From Metridium senile (Eukaryota > Cnidaria > Anthozoa > Actiniaria > Metridiidae), in contig OX459106.1 of NCBI GenBank assembly GCA_949775045.1, forward strand, positions 4,583,384-4,647,383: a stretch of 64,000 nucleotides of DNA. The letters are read 5' to 3'. A program made the position numbers and the translations under genes. The notes under the pieces are model-generated. The model was not told the origin of the DNA. It searched no databases and was given only the letters and a program-made list of their open reading frames with translations. Positions 20,396-31,894 of the stretch are shown in pieces. The first letter of the stretch is position 1; every line of letters begins with the position of its first letter.

Positions 20396-22180
20396 TATTA
20401 ACCGAGCGTGAGGTCTGAACGGGAAAATATCAGACCAAGGTCTTGACAGTACGGAACGAGCGCAGCGAGGTCCGTACAAAAAAGACCGAGGTCTGATATT
20501 TTTCCGGACAGACCGAACAAGCGAGGTTAATAAATCATTTATTATATGGCTTTTTTTCTTAGCGATGTACGTACGAAATCGCAAATATCTCATCGCAGAA
20601 CCTCTCATTATTGAATGAATAAAAATACATTAAACAGTCCGGTACATAACCATTTTTGGTGACATGACTAATTAGCAAGATGGCGGCCCTAGGCCTCATT
20701 CGAGTCCCTCTCTATTTCGAGCCTTTTTTACAAGAAAATGTCCCTTTCCCATAATCCTTTACCCACTAAAACATTGCTGTGACATAAAGGAAGTCATATG
20801 TATGATAAAAATTGTAAAGCGATCGAGTATTCGAGTGTTCAAACTGCATTTTAAGGCTTTCTCCTTCGTTTATTCGTCAGATTTTGCTAAGAAAATCGCA
20901 ATTTGTAGAAAATTTCCCCACAAACTTTTCAATTTTCCCTAGCTAGAGGCAAAGTTTAGTAGTTTTGACTTCGTGTGACGCTGGTTTTGCGTGGGTGCAA
21001 ACGATATTCGGTGGGTGCAAGGACTTCAAAGTTGCTTTGCTATATATGTTGGTGGTTCGGGATGGCGTGAGGGATATAACGTGGCACAGAACATACCAGA
21101 TATGTCAGATAAAGATGCGATGAATGCATGCTCCAAAGCTGGGAAGACATGCCGGAGCACTACAGAACTCAACAAATGACCAGGAAATCCACACGGAAAT
21201 CATAGGATGGAGAATAAAGCTGGTCAACAAATAGGCCGCGTACAGTACTGTATTTAAATAATTAATTACCACTGGATTCGCTCAAGAAATCTATGGGTAA
21301 ATACATTTCTTGTTGTTTGAAAATTGAAACATTTATTGTTTGATTATGTTAAAACCCACATATGAAGTCAAATACTAATGCTTATGTCGAGCAAAGCAAC
21401 AAATTCAATCATTAAATGGTAAATAACCGCTCATTATGCTCCTAATGACAATTTCTTTAACTTTCTAACTTTATTAGGACTATCACTGGCAATCCTGCCA
21501 TATCGAAGCGGCCTCATGTGCCCGTTCACCAACGGTGGCAACAATCTCACCAAGAAGGCGGAGGGACGGTAATTCTATGTGAGTGGAAGTTAGTCTGCTG
21601 CGCTCAAAAATTAACTCACATTTTGCAGAATGTCCACAAAGGAATTTGAAAATTCGAGGGAGGATATCAAATGACTGTGCGACCAGAAGATGCATGTTCA
21701 CTGAACGCATCCGGTATACAACTTATAAACAAACATTTGATCAAACATTTGAAATAAACTAGTATGGATAATAAAATTAATGTTGTACGTACAAATTGTT
21801 TACTGTAGTATTGATTTGAATCTCGCATTTATCTTTCTACTCTAAGCTAGCTTTCTATCAAATTATAACATTGATGAGATCATGTGAAATAATATCCCCT
21901 GGTATTGATTGACATTTACCATGAAATCCAATTGAACTTCTCTGTGATTGGTCAAGACTAGTGTTTACAAAATATCACCAGAAATGGTTATGTACCGGAC
22001 TGTTAAACATACATTAAACTGGCTAAAAAACACTTTGCAGGTACGAAAAAGCAAAACTTTAACAAAATATTTATTGCAATACTTAGTCTGAAAAAAATAC
22101 GAATATTGGACCGTTGTCATGGTAACGGTCTGAGATGGGAAAATATCAGACCGGAAATCAGCCAATCAGAGCGCGCGTAC
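20396..22180. mobile_element. Putative composite DNA element with distant inverted ends
   Basis: The words 'acattaaacagtccggtaca' and 'taaccatttttggtgaca' near 20626-20663 occur inverted at about 21973-22015 (ccagaaatggttatgtaccg, gactgtttaa-like). 'gggaaaatatcagaccaagg' at 20420 is mirrored in part by 'gggaaaatatcagaccggaa' at 22137. Together they suggest an element of about 1.8 kb. It includes a 62-codon frame (20991-21179, with WVQGLQSCFAIYVGGSGWRE), which may be a captured exon or chance. No transposase was recognised. Confidence 0.5.
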
Positions 22181-22408
22181 CATCGTATCCATATAACAAA
22201 TTTCGGTCTTGCATTGCACCACTGATTCAGTATATCAGTTCAGCATACTAAGTTTTGAAATAGCTGTATTTGATAAATAATTCAAAGCGTGTTGCATATA
22301 TTGATGAAGAATCTTTTAATTTATAATTCAAACATGTAAGTTAATGATACTATGAAAATCACTAGAGTGGTTAAATGTACGTTGAAAATTTGGCCTTGGG
22401 GGTCTGTC

Positions 22409-22473
22409 TTTTTGTACCACATGACCAATTTTGATCAAAATAATTGGTCAGAAGCGATCACATGGTACAAAAA
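22409..22473. repeat. Short inverted repeat
   Basis: 'ttttgtaccacatgacc' and 'ggtcagaagcgatcacatggtacaaaa' form a hairpin around 'aattttgatcaaaataatt'. A further 'aattggtcacgtgg' follows. Confidence 0.6.
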
Positions 22474-22690
22474 AAATTGGTCACGTGGACGGAATTTTTG
22501 GGGCATGATTACCAGTCTACTGATTTCCATAGTACAGATAATGGCATGTTTATTGCCCTAATAGTAAGTATTTATAATAGAAAGATATTTGGCAGAAACT
22601 TTAATTTGAGGGACCGAACCAAAGACTAACAAACATTTAACAACCACAAGAAAAAAGACTAAAACAAAAAGAGAACAATTTTTATAATTG

Positions 22691-22696
22691 TTTATT
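22691..22696 (-). terminator. Poly(A) signal of the endonuclease gene
   Basis: AATAAA on the minus strand (TTTATT as given), 62 bp after the stop codon of the endonuclease gene. Confidence 0.5.
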
Positions 22697-22757
22697 GCGA
22701 TGAAATTCTTGATAATTACATGAGGACTGCTTGTCACGATGCTATTACATTATGCTA

Positions 22758-25700
22758 TTAAGTCATGATAGTTGGAAGATCAATAAAACCTCCCAGTACA
22801 CTAGTACCGCAGTTCGTCCTATGAAAAGGTGGGAACGAATCCTTGAAGGATTGAAATTCGCTTTTACCAATTGCATCATTTAGACTGTAACAGTACAAGA
22901 ATCCTTCTTGTACTTTCTGTTCTTCTGCGTTTTTTCCAGGATATTCACATCCTTTCTGGACTTCAACGGCATTTTTTTCCAAACCAACGGGATTTTCACC
23001 GACAAAAACTACTGACCGTCCAAGTCCAGGGTCACAGATCGCCTTCCAGAAGTACTTTGGTGTGGTGACGGTTCTAGACGGTCCGAGCATGACCCGTGAG
23101 CTGGGGTCACGGATGTTCGTCAGTGCAACACCTCCTGTTAGATTATTACAATCAATGATCAAAATTGTTAGAAAATTGATGCTTTTACAAATCAATACTA
23201 AAATTAATACTGTGGAACCCCGTTAAACCCCGTTAAAGGGACAGCCCGAAATGGCCGTATTAATAGATTAATTTTATAGAAAACGTATGGGCATGCATTT
23301 CGTCGGGACCTGAAAACTGGCCGCAATAACAGCTAGCGTGGCCGTATTAATCGGGTGGCCATAAAGCGGGGTGCCACTGTAATACCTTTGCTATGGGAAA
23401 TATACTTTGTATATAAAACTGTATCCCCTTTCCAAGCGAAAATCAATAAAATATTTATGTTTATGTTTATGTAGGCCGAAAATAAATATAATTCTTTCTT
23501 TTCTTTTGCGGCGGAACGAGACCTGCCTTGGGCCCTTAAAGCGGCGGAAAAATTGCTCGTGTAGATGGAGTAAAATGAACATTTTTTTCCTTGACAAGGA
23601 AACGCTAACTGTTGGCTTTTCCTTGACAATGAAAAATTGTCAATGATGAGATTTGCTCGTGTAGACGGACAACAATCACTTTAGATGAGATGAAACTAGT
23701 CCATTATTTGTTACCTGTTCCAGTGAAAACATACAGTGGTTTTTTGTGTGTGTTTGCGTAGTCTTTTATTGCTGTTTCTAGTGTCTTCCAATTTCCTCCA
23801 TTGAATAACGCCCACTGTGGTGCAACGTTGGTGATTATATATGTAAGCTCCCGTTCCGGAATAGTATCAAAGTCAGCGTTTGGCGTCAGATGTCCTCTAT
23901 TAAGAAATTGCTGTTTGTTCACATCGAAATGGGCAATGTAGCCTTTTTGAAGTGCATTTTGGTAGTCTGTATCTGAGGAACGATCAGCTGGTCTTGGAGC
24001 TTAAACGTAACAGTAGCAACATTTTTAAACAACCAATAGACTGGCACTGGCACTGGCACTGGCACTGGCACTGGCACTGGCACTGGCACTGGCACTGGCA
24101 CTGGCACTGGCACTGGCGATAATACTGACACATACATAGACTTTGACACTGATACAGAGAAAGAAACAGACGATAATTCTGACACAAACTTTTAAAACAC
24201 TGACACTAAATGATCGCATGTAAATAAAGCGGGCGACGACGGACGGCCTGTGGTTATAACGTCAAACTGTTGCTCATGATCAATTGTCCGACTCGTTAAG
24301 GTGATTACTCTGTATCCGCACAAAATTTGGTACTTTGCATTTGTTTTGAGTTGTTAATCTCTCTATTAGTGCTTTAGGAAATACATGCCTTTTATAGACA
24401 AGGGCTTTTCAAGCAAATCTGGAGACTATTTAAACGTACTGTAAATAAGATGTTTTAATTCTCGTGAGCGGGTAAAAAAGAGGAATCACCTTAATTCGTC
24501 CGCAGCTCGTCCACTTTATTTGGATTCGGTCTATATCGTTTTTTACCATATCGCCCAGTTTCATCACTAAAGCCTGGATTTGTTTTTGGTGTTGTAAGGC
24601 CAGGTGGTCGAGGTTGAACTACATGTCCTGTAAAGTCTGCTATACGTGTGTGGGTATTGTAGCAAACAGCAAACTGTGTAGGAGTGCTTGGATTCACCCT
24701 ATAGCAAAGTTGGGCGCCGTGACAATCTACTGGCTTTTCAAGAACGCTTGGAGTGAGGGCCGTTAACCATCGTTGGAAAAGACAAGCATTGATATCATTG
24801 CTGAAGGCGTTTGAGCCACCGCCACTACGTTGTACCAATTCACCTTCGTTGTTTGAATTACCTAGAGTTGAAGACAAAGTTCAAGTTAGATATCCATATT
24901 TTACGTTGGATGCTCGAGAATCGGTAGAGGTTATTCTAATATCGATTATGGGCTTTTGTCACGCGGCGGCAATGTTTATTCCATGAGAGCCAAAACCTTT
25001 GTTTGATACGTTCTGACATGACACACATGAAGGCGAGGGCAAGGGAAACCAAGGGCTTCAAATCTATATGGTTTTAAACATTATGGCGGCGAACTCGCCC
25101 AACGTGCAAAGGGAGGTGAATTTCGACAGATAATAACTAAGACAAAGTAGAGGTTTTATTATTTGTCGATATTAATTGTTTGATATAAATACAAAGGTGA
25201 TTTTTTAATAAAATATTATAACGAGCCTTTTTCGAAGAAATAACTAGCTATTTATTATTTCTAGCTTAAAGCGCGCGAAGTCATTCAGCGCGCGTGATTT
25301 TCGATTATAACCTGTGTATTTATACTAATCATCGACATTAGCGAGCCTGCACCGGAGGAGAATAATTATATTTTTATTCTCAGTGATTGATTTGACATCA
25401 TGATTTGTTTGATATCGAATTATTTTTAACAAATCTTGTGGTTTAAATATTACATTGGGCTGATACTTTCTCACCATTAGCAGTTTCGTTGTTGTTATTG
25501 GGAATATCGTTAAGTACATTTGTCAGCTCACTTGAAATATCTGAAAAGAAAGTTTAACAAGCATCATTTACAGTGGAATCGGATTATATCGGACTATCAT
25601 TAATAATTAACTGGAATTTCTCCAACCGATATATTGTCCCGAGTCCTTCCACATGTTATTCGTTATCAAAACATTATTTGTATTTATCCTTTGTAGGTCT

Positions 25701-28700
25701 TTATCCGTTAAACACCATTCAAATATTCAAATTACAAAGATTGTTCATCGTGATATGAGATAGATAGTATGTTATCCATTTGGATAAGGATTTGACCACG
25801 ACGTTTCGACTGCTACTGCTAGTCTTAATTCATCAGGCGTAGAAAATATTGCAAATTTAAAAACATATTTCTGGTTTATTAAGGCCCGGGCAAACTTCAA
25901 CATTTGCCTCAATATTCGTTCGATTTTTTTGAATGGCAATGTTGAAGCCATTTGTCACACCCAATTCAACATTGTCATTGAAAGCGTTTATCCCTCTAAC
26001 AACAACAACAACAACTCATTTAATTATTCGTACAATTACAATTACAAATATAAATACATGGTAATAATGTAAAGAAAATTACTTGAGAAATCGTACATGT
26101 CATCTAAAAATAGCGTAAGCTAATCTAGTTAGATGACATAATTGGAGTTTGCAAAAATATATATGCAATATTTCTGGGTCAATATGTACAATTCTAAAGA
26201 TATTTACTTTTAAAAACAAGAAAATTAAGAATTAATATGATTAATACTTTCAATGTCGCTCAATTGCAATATCCGTTCTACAGCGTTCAACCAAATCGAA
26301 CCAATGTTGAAGCAAATGTTGAAGCCGTTGCTCGGGCCTTAATAAACAGTCAGTTTTACAAACACAAAAGCAAGTTAAAATTTAAGCTCTGGTGCCCAGG
26401 CTTACGAACCTAGGACACGATATATACAGCCATAAGTTCACAATGGTTATGTTATTCTGTCAAGCCCATTGGTTAACGGTAGTTTTTTTTTTTTTGCCTA
26501 AGATTTATAAGATAAATACCTCTATCAGTTGCTGTCTTGTTTTTCTCGGAGACAACCTTAACTATTTTCCTCAACTCATTTGAAATAACTGTAGATAAAA
26601 ATACAAAATATATATAAATACATCCTGTTAAAAAAGGCGTGGCAATAAAGATATTTTAGTTAAGCAGTTAGAAGTCCTCATTGCTTTGATCCCATCGAAA
26701 GAGCACCTCGACATTAGTGATCTTCCGAGTTTCAATTTAGTAATATAAAATGATAAAACAGCTACAGCTGTTTGAATTTACAAAGATTTTGCTTGAACTT
26801 TGGTACTACGAGCTATGAAGTTTGCAATGATTTTTTTATGATAGCATGGCTCTTCCAAATTTCTAATTTTCCTCTCTTGTAATGGAATGTTTTTAAATCA
26901 CTTATTCAGTAGATGTAGATGTAGATGTAGATGTAGATGTAGATGTAGATGTAGATGTAGATGTAGATGTAGATGTAGATGTAGATGTAGATGTAGATGT
27001 AGATGTAGATGTAGATGTAGATGTAGATGTAGATGTAGATGTAGATGTAGATGTAGATGTAGATGTAGATGTAGATGTAGATGTAGATGTAGATGTAGAT
27101 GTAGATGTAGATGTAGGTGTAGATGTAGGTGTAGATGTAGAAGTAGATGTAGATGTAGGTGTAGGTGTAGATGTAGATGTAGATGTAGATGTAGATCAGA
27201 TGTAGGTGTAGGTGTAGATGTAGATGTAGATGTAGATGTAGATGTAGGTGTAGATGTAGGTGTAGATGTAGAAGTAGATGTAGATGTAGGTGTAGGTGTA
27301 GGTGTAGATGTAGATGTAGATCAGATGTAGATGTAGATGTAGATGTAGATGTAGATGTAGATGTAGATGTAGGTGTAGATGTAGGTGTAGATGTAGAAGT
27401 AGATGTAGATGTAGGTGTAGGTGTAGATGTAGATGTAGATGTAGATGTAGATCAGATGTAGGTGTAGGTGTAGATGTAGATGTAGATGTAGATGTAGATG
27501 TAGGTGTAGATGTAGGTGTAGATGTAGATGTAGATGTAGGTGTAGGTGTAGATGTAGATGTAGATGTAGATGTAGATCAGATGTAGATGTAGATGTAGAT
27601 GTAGATGTAGATGTAGATGTAGATGTAGATGTAGATGTAGATGTAGATGTAGATGTAGATGTAGATGTAGATGTAGATGTAGATGTAGATGTAGATGTAG
27701 ATGTAGATGTAGATGTAGATGTAGATGTAGATGTAGATGTAGATGTAGATGTAGATGTAGGTGTAGATGTAGGTGTAGATGTAGAAGTAGATGTAGATGT
27801 AGGTGTAGGTGTAGATGTAGATGTAGATGTAGATGTAGATCAGATGTAGGTGTAGGTGTAGATGTAGATGTAGATGTAGATGTAGATGTAGGTGTAGATG
27901 TAGGTGTAGATGTAGAAGTAGATGTAGATGTAGGTGTAGGTGTAGGTGTAGATGTAGATGTAGATCAGATGTAGATGTAGATGTAGATGTAGATGTAGAT
28001 GTAGATGTAGATGTAGGTGTAGATGTAGGTGTAGATGTAGAAGTAGATGTAGATGTAGGTGTAGGTGTAGATGTAGATGTAGATGTAGATGTAGATCAGA
28101 TGTAGGTGTAGGTGTAGATGTAGATGTAGATGTAGATGTAGATGTAGGTGTAGATGTAGGTGTAGATGTAGATGTAGATGTAGGTGTAGGTGTAGATGTA
28201 GATGTAGATGTAGATGTAGATCAGATGTAGATGTAGATGTAGATGTAGATGTAGATGTAGATGTAGATGTAGGTGTAGATGTAGGTGTAGATGTAGAAGT
28301 AGATGTAGATGTAGGTGTAGGTGTAGGTGTAGGTGTAGGTGTAGGTGTAGGTGTAGGTGTAGGTGTAGGTGTAGGTGTAGGTGTAGGTGTAGGTGTAGGT
28401 GTAGGTGTAGGTGTAGGTGTAGGTGTAGGTGTAGGTGTAGGTGTAGGTGTAGGTGTAGGTGTAGGTGTAGGTGTAGGTGTAGGTGTAGGTGTAGGTGTAG
28501 GTGTAGGTGTAGGTGTAGGTGTAGGTGTAGGTGTAGGTGTAGGTGTAGGTGTAGGTGTAGGTGTAGGTGTAGGTGTAGGTGTAGGTGTAGGTGTAGGTGT
28601 AGGTGTAGGTGTAGGTGTAGGTGTAGGTGTAGGTGTAGGTGTAGGTGTAGGTGTAGGTGTAGGTGTAGGTGTAGGTGTAGGTGTAGGTGTAGGTGTAGGT

Positions 28701-29934
28701 GTAGGTGTAGGTGTAGGTGTAGGTGTAGGTGTAGGTGTAGGTGTAGGTGTAGGTGTAGGTGTAGGTGTAGGTGTAGGTGTAGGTGTAGGTGTAGGTGTAG
28801 GTGTAGGTGTAGGTGTAGGTGTAGGTGTAGGTGTAGGTGTAGGTGTAGGTGTAGGTGTAGGTGTAGGTGTAGGTGTAGGTGTAGGTGTAGGTGTAGGTGT
28901 AGGTGTAGGTGTAGGTGTAGGTGTAGGTGTAGGTGTAGGTGTAGGTGTAGGTGTAGGTGTAGGTGTAGGTGTAGGTGTAGGTGTAGGTGTAGGTGTAGGT
29001 GTAGGTGTAGGTGTAGGTGTAGGTGTAGGTGTAGGTGTAGGTGTAGGTGTAGGTGTAGGTGTAGGTGTAGGTGTAGGTGTAGGTGTAGGTGTAGGTGTAG
29101 GTGTAGGTGTAGGTGTAGGTGTAGGTGTAGGTGTAGGTGTAGGTGTAGGTGTAGGTGTAGGTGTAGGTGTAGGTGTAGGTGTAGGTGTAGGTGTAGGTGT
29201 AGGTGTAGATGTAGATGTAGATGTAGATGTAGATGTAGATGTAGATGTAGATGTAGATAAGAATGTAGATGTAGATGTAGGTGTAGGTGTAGGTGTAGGT
29301 GTAGGTGTAGGTGTAGGTGTAGGTGTAGGTGTAGGTGTAGGTGTAGGTGTAGGTGTAGGTGTAGGTGTAGGTGTAGGTGTAGGTGTAGGTGTAGGTGTAG
29401 GTGTAGGTGTAGGTGTAGGTGTAGGTGTAGGTGTAGGTGTAGGTGTAGGTGTAGGTGTAGATGTAGATGTAGATGTAGATGTAGATGTAGATGTAGATGT
29501 AGATGTAGATGTAGATGTAGATGTAGATGTAGATGTAGATGTAGATGTAGATGTAGATGTAGATGTAGATGTAGATGTAGATAAGAATGTAGATGTAGAT
29601 GTAGGTGTAGGTGTAGGTGTAGATGTAGATGTAGATGTAGATGTAGATGTAGATGTAGATGTAGATGTAGATGTAGGTGTAGATGTAGATGTAGATGTAG
29701 ATGTAGATGTAGATGTAGATGTAGATGTAGATGTAGATGTAGGTGTAGATGTAGATGTAGATGTAGATGTAGATGTAGATGTAGATGTAGATGTAGATGT
29801 AGATAGAGATGTAGATGTAGATGTAGATGTAGGTGTAGATGTAGATGTTAAATCATGTAATTTCGTACAATTTTCAGTGGCGTTCTTGTCTTTGGGAGTG
29901 ACTGCAAACATTTTCAGCACCTCATTTGAAATAT
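22758..29934 (-). CDS. DNA/RNA non-specific endonuclease (Endonuclease_NS family), six 3' exons; 5' end not found
   Basis: Exons in transcript order are 29934-29869, 26588-26520, 25540-25475, 24861-24547, 23999-23715 and 23134-22758. All introns are phase 1 and every junction keeps the frame, giving about 392 residues. The first three exons encode a repeated linker (see separate entries). The catalytic domain has [19 protein letters not shown], then [13 protein letters not shown], then [18 protein letters not shown] and [13 protein letters not shown]. In the family, the Arg-Gly-His motif supplies the general-base histidine and the Asn of the N-x-x-P-Q block region binds Mg2+. Both regions are present, but the usual Asp before RGH is Asn here. 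The enzyme is expected to cleave DNA and RNA without sequence specificity, usually as a secreted or organellar protein. The N-terminal exon that would show a signal peptide was not identified. A 2.9-kb satellite lies in the intron after the first listed exon. Confidence 0.88.
24041..24117. repeat. (CTGGCA)n hexanucleotide microsatellite
   Basis: About 12 tandem CTGGCA units, located in the endonuclease intron between exons 24547-24861 and 23715-23999, 42 bp before the acceptor. Degenerate flanking units are visible (actgacacatac, tttgacactgata). Confidence 0.95.
25183..25326. mobile_element. Short MITE, 'tataaatacaaaggtgatt' family, copy in the nuclease intron
   Basis: Ends 'tataaatacaaaggtgattt' and 'aacctgtgtatttata' are inverted. 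The interior has 'agcgcgcg' and 'cattcagcgcgcgtgatttt'. The same termini bound part of the insertion at 56402-56897. Confidence 0.7.
25475..25540 (-). CDS. Endonuclease linker exon, copy 3
   Basis: A 66-nt phase 1-1 exon with acceptor tttcag and donor gtgaga. It encodes [19 protein letters not shown]. It is homologous to the exons at 26520-26588 and 29869-29934, sharing the I-S-x-E-L/V core and an Asn/Lys-rich C-terminal half. It joins directly to the catalytic-domain exon at 24861. Confidence 0.8.
25883..26338. mobile_element. TTAA-flanked MITE (piggyBac-like target site)
   Basis: A 456-bp element between TTAA at 25879-25882 and TTAA at 26339-26342. Terminal inverted repeats are 'ggcccgggcaaacttcaaca' and, on the right, 'gaagccgttgctcgggcc'. 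Internal 'caatgttgaagc' words occur in both orientations. A diverged relative is at 34535-34735. It lies in the nuclease intron between linker exons 2 and 3. The TTAA duplication is typical of piggyBac-group elements. Confidence 0.8.
26520..26588 (-). CDS. Endonuclease linker exon, copy 2
   Basis: A 69-nt phase 1-1 exon with acceptor ctacag and donor gtattt. It encodes [20 protein letters not shown]. It is related to copies 1 and 3 in peptide, length and phase, indicating tandem exon duplication. Confidence 0.75.
26909..29848. repeat. 2.9-kb hexanucleotide satellite (GTAGAT/GTAGGT)n with higher-order structure
   Basis: Nearly uninterrupted hexamers of two main variants, GTAGAT and GTAGGT, with rarer GTAGAA. 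An off-phase insertion TCAG marks positions 27196, 27321, 27452 and 27577, and again 27840, 27965, 28096 and 28221. Spacings are 125, 131 and 125 in both sets, so a 644-bp block is duplicated. From about 28312 to 29206 the array is pure GTAGGT (about 149 units), with a second pure block at 29279-29459. A different marker (GATAAGAATG) recurs 324 bp apart near 29257 and 29581. The array lies in an intron of the endonuclease gene. Confidence 0.97.
29869..29934 (-). CDS. Endonuclease linker exon, copy 1
   Basis: A 66-nt phase 1-1 exon with acceptor ttgcag and weak donor gtacga. It encodes [20 protein letters not shown]. The satellite array begins about 20 bp beyond the donor. If this donor fails, translation runs into the array and stays open for hundreds of Thr-Ser/Thr-Pro codons. 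Confidence 0.7.
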
Positions 29935-30360
29935 CTGCAAATATAGACATCACGTACAAGACAGTAATTTTGACCATACATAAAAAGGAGGGTTTATTGG
30001 AAATACATAAAGGAAGGGATGCTTGTCAACAATTTAAAAAATATTATCTTAAAAGTTATACCTAACTAAATGTACCCCTAAAAGCGATCTATTTGTCAAA
30101 CAGAGTTGAAATGATTTTATCTCGGATATGATGACATCATCTTCAAGAATCTTACAAAATAGTAGCTTTGTATCTGGAAATAGATTTAGATTTTTACTCA
30201 AAGCGGTTAAATACCACGTTTTGATAAATAATAGGTAAAAAAGGAACGCCCTTTTTGGATCCGAATTCCTCCGTATTTCTATACTTATACAATTTTCACC
30301 AACTTTCTTTTCAATCAATTGCAATGCATTGCAAATACCCCCCATCACAGTTCCCTGCTC

Positions 30361-30530
30361 CATTTTGAAAGGTAGCCGGGCCTTTACATCTAAACGAGAC
30401 CAGCGTTGATATTGCAATGATACAGACCTTTTCACAACTTGTGGGACATCCATTCATATGTCTCTATCATTGCAAGATCAACGTTCTTCTAGTCTCGCTT
30501 CAATTCAAAGGCCCGGCTACATTTCAAGAT
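30361..30530. mobile_element. Foldback MITE
   Basis: 'gaaaggtagccgggcctttac' and 'gaccagcgttgatattgcaa' on the left pair with 'ttgcaagatcaacgttcttc' and 'aaaggcccggctacatttc' on the right. Confidence 0.8.
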
Positions 30531-30714
30531 GGCGCAGGTAACTATGAAGGGGATTATTTCTACATGATCAGTATCAACTTTAAGTACAGTGGTTATATAT
30601 AATTATTATACTAAATGGTTACAAATAAAAAGCTTAATTAAACTTGTTTTACCTGATAAAATTGATTTGGAACTGGTTTGTTGTGACATGAATCCCATCA
30701 CCAAGAATAACGAC

Positions 30715-31170
30715 CAACATGATAGTATCGTATTCATCATTGTTAGTATCACCGTTAGTCTAAGTAAAACAATGATTGACATTATTACATCAAATAATTA
30801 ACATACACCAGTTTTTAAAACAAAGTTTCCTCATCGTTAGTCTGAGTAAAACAAGATTGACACTGTTATATCAAATAAATAACATACACCAGTTTTTAAA
30901 AGGTTGCGCTAATTGTTAGTCTCACCATTAGTCTAAGTAAAACAATGATTAAAATATTCTATCAAACATACACCAGTTTTTAAAAGGTTGCGCTAATTGT
31001 TAGTCTCACCATTAGCCTAAGTAAAACAATGATTAAAATATTCTATCAAACATACAACAGTACTTTTTAAAAGGTTGCCCTAATTGTTAGTCTCACCATT
31101 AGCCTAAGTAAAACAATGATTAAAATATTCTATCGAACATACACCAGTACTTTTTAAAAGGTTGCCTTAA
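30715..31170. repeat. Minisatellite, unit about 85 bp
   Basis: About five units containing 'acatacaccagtttttaaaa', 'ggttgcgctaattgttagtc', 'tcaccattagcctaag' and 'taaaacaatgattaaaatat'. Later units are the most similar, which suggests growth from the right end. Confidence 0.88.
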
Positions 31171-31329
31171 TAAAGGCCTTACCAAGTAGTTAATTGATAA
31201 TAATAATTCATCAGACTACACGATTTTTTTAAAAAAGGTCCTATAAAAACAAGAGCATGTAATTTATGAAGAACTGTTCTTAGCAATCCAGAGAAACGCC
31301 ACAAGTTGTATGCGCAACCACGCTTCCAT

Positions 31330-31770
31330 CGTCTCTCGTCTCTCGTCTCTCGTCTCTCGTCTCTCTACTCTCGTCTCTCGTCTCTCGTCTCTCGTCTCTC
31401 GTCTCTCGTCTCTCGTCTCTCGTCTCTCGTCTCTCGTCTCTCGTCTCTCGTCTCTCGTCTCTCGTCTCTCGTCTCTCGTCTCTCGTCTCTCGTCTCTCGT
31501 CTCTCGTCTCTCGTCTCTCGTCTCTCGTCTCTCGTCTCTCGTCTCTCGTCTCTCGTCTCTCGTCTCTCGTCTCTCGTCTCTCGTCTCTCGTCTCTCGTCT
31601 CTCGTCTCTCGTCTCTCGTCTCTCGTCTCTCGTCTCTCGTCTCTCGTCTCTCGTCTCTCGTCTCTCGTCTCTCGTCTCTCGTCTCTCGTCTCTCGTCTCT
31701 CGTCTCTCCCCCCCCTCTCTCTCTCTGCCTCTCTTTCTCTCTCTCTCTCTGCCTCTCTTTCTCTCACTCG
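31330..31770. repeat. (TCTCTCG)n heptanucleotide array followed by CT-rich tract
   Basis: About 54 tandem heptamers up to 31708, one unit altered (ctctact) near 31372. A C8 run and CT-rich sequence follow to about 31770. Long Arg/Glu/Asp or Ser/Leu frames on both strands are by-products of a heptamer without stops. Confidence 0.97.
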
Positions 31771-31894
31771 TCCCCAGTTCTTCCCTGCCGAATATTTCAA
31801 CACAAGATTCTGATCGCACAGGAATCAAGGAATCCTGAAAAAGATATGGAGTAGCCTGCAGAGAGGGCTAAGTCGATAGACCTTTTCACGGTTC

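Noticed and set aside
26887..27330. Plus-strand Arg-Cys and Asp-Val repeat ORF
   Set aside because: Product of the GTAGAT hexamer in another frame; no independent coding evidence.
27965..29977. 670-codon open frame of Thr-Ser/Thr-Pro repeats on the minus strand
   Set aside because: Most of it is a hexanucleotide satellite without stop codons in that frame. Only the stretch 29869-29934 is accepted as an exon; the rest is kept as a hypothesis, not a gene.
30049..30453. 134-codon minus-strand ORF
   Set aside because: Largely covers a foldback element and shows no recognisable protein content.
31264..31854. Arg-Glu-Thr-Arg-Asp and Ser-Leu-Val-Ser-Arg repeat ORFs on both strands
   Set aside because: A heptamer array yields long stop-free frames in every phase; simultaneous frames on both strands argue against coding.
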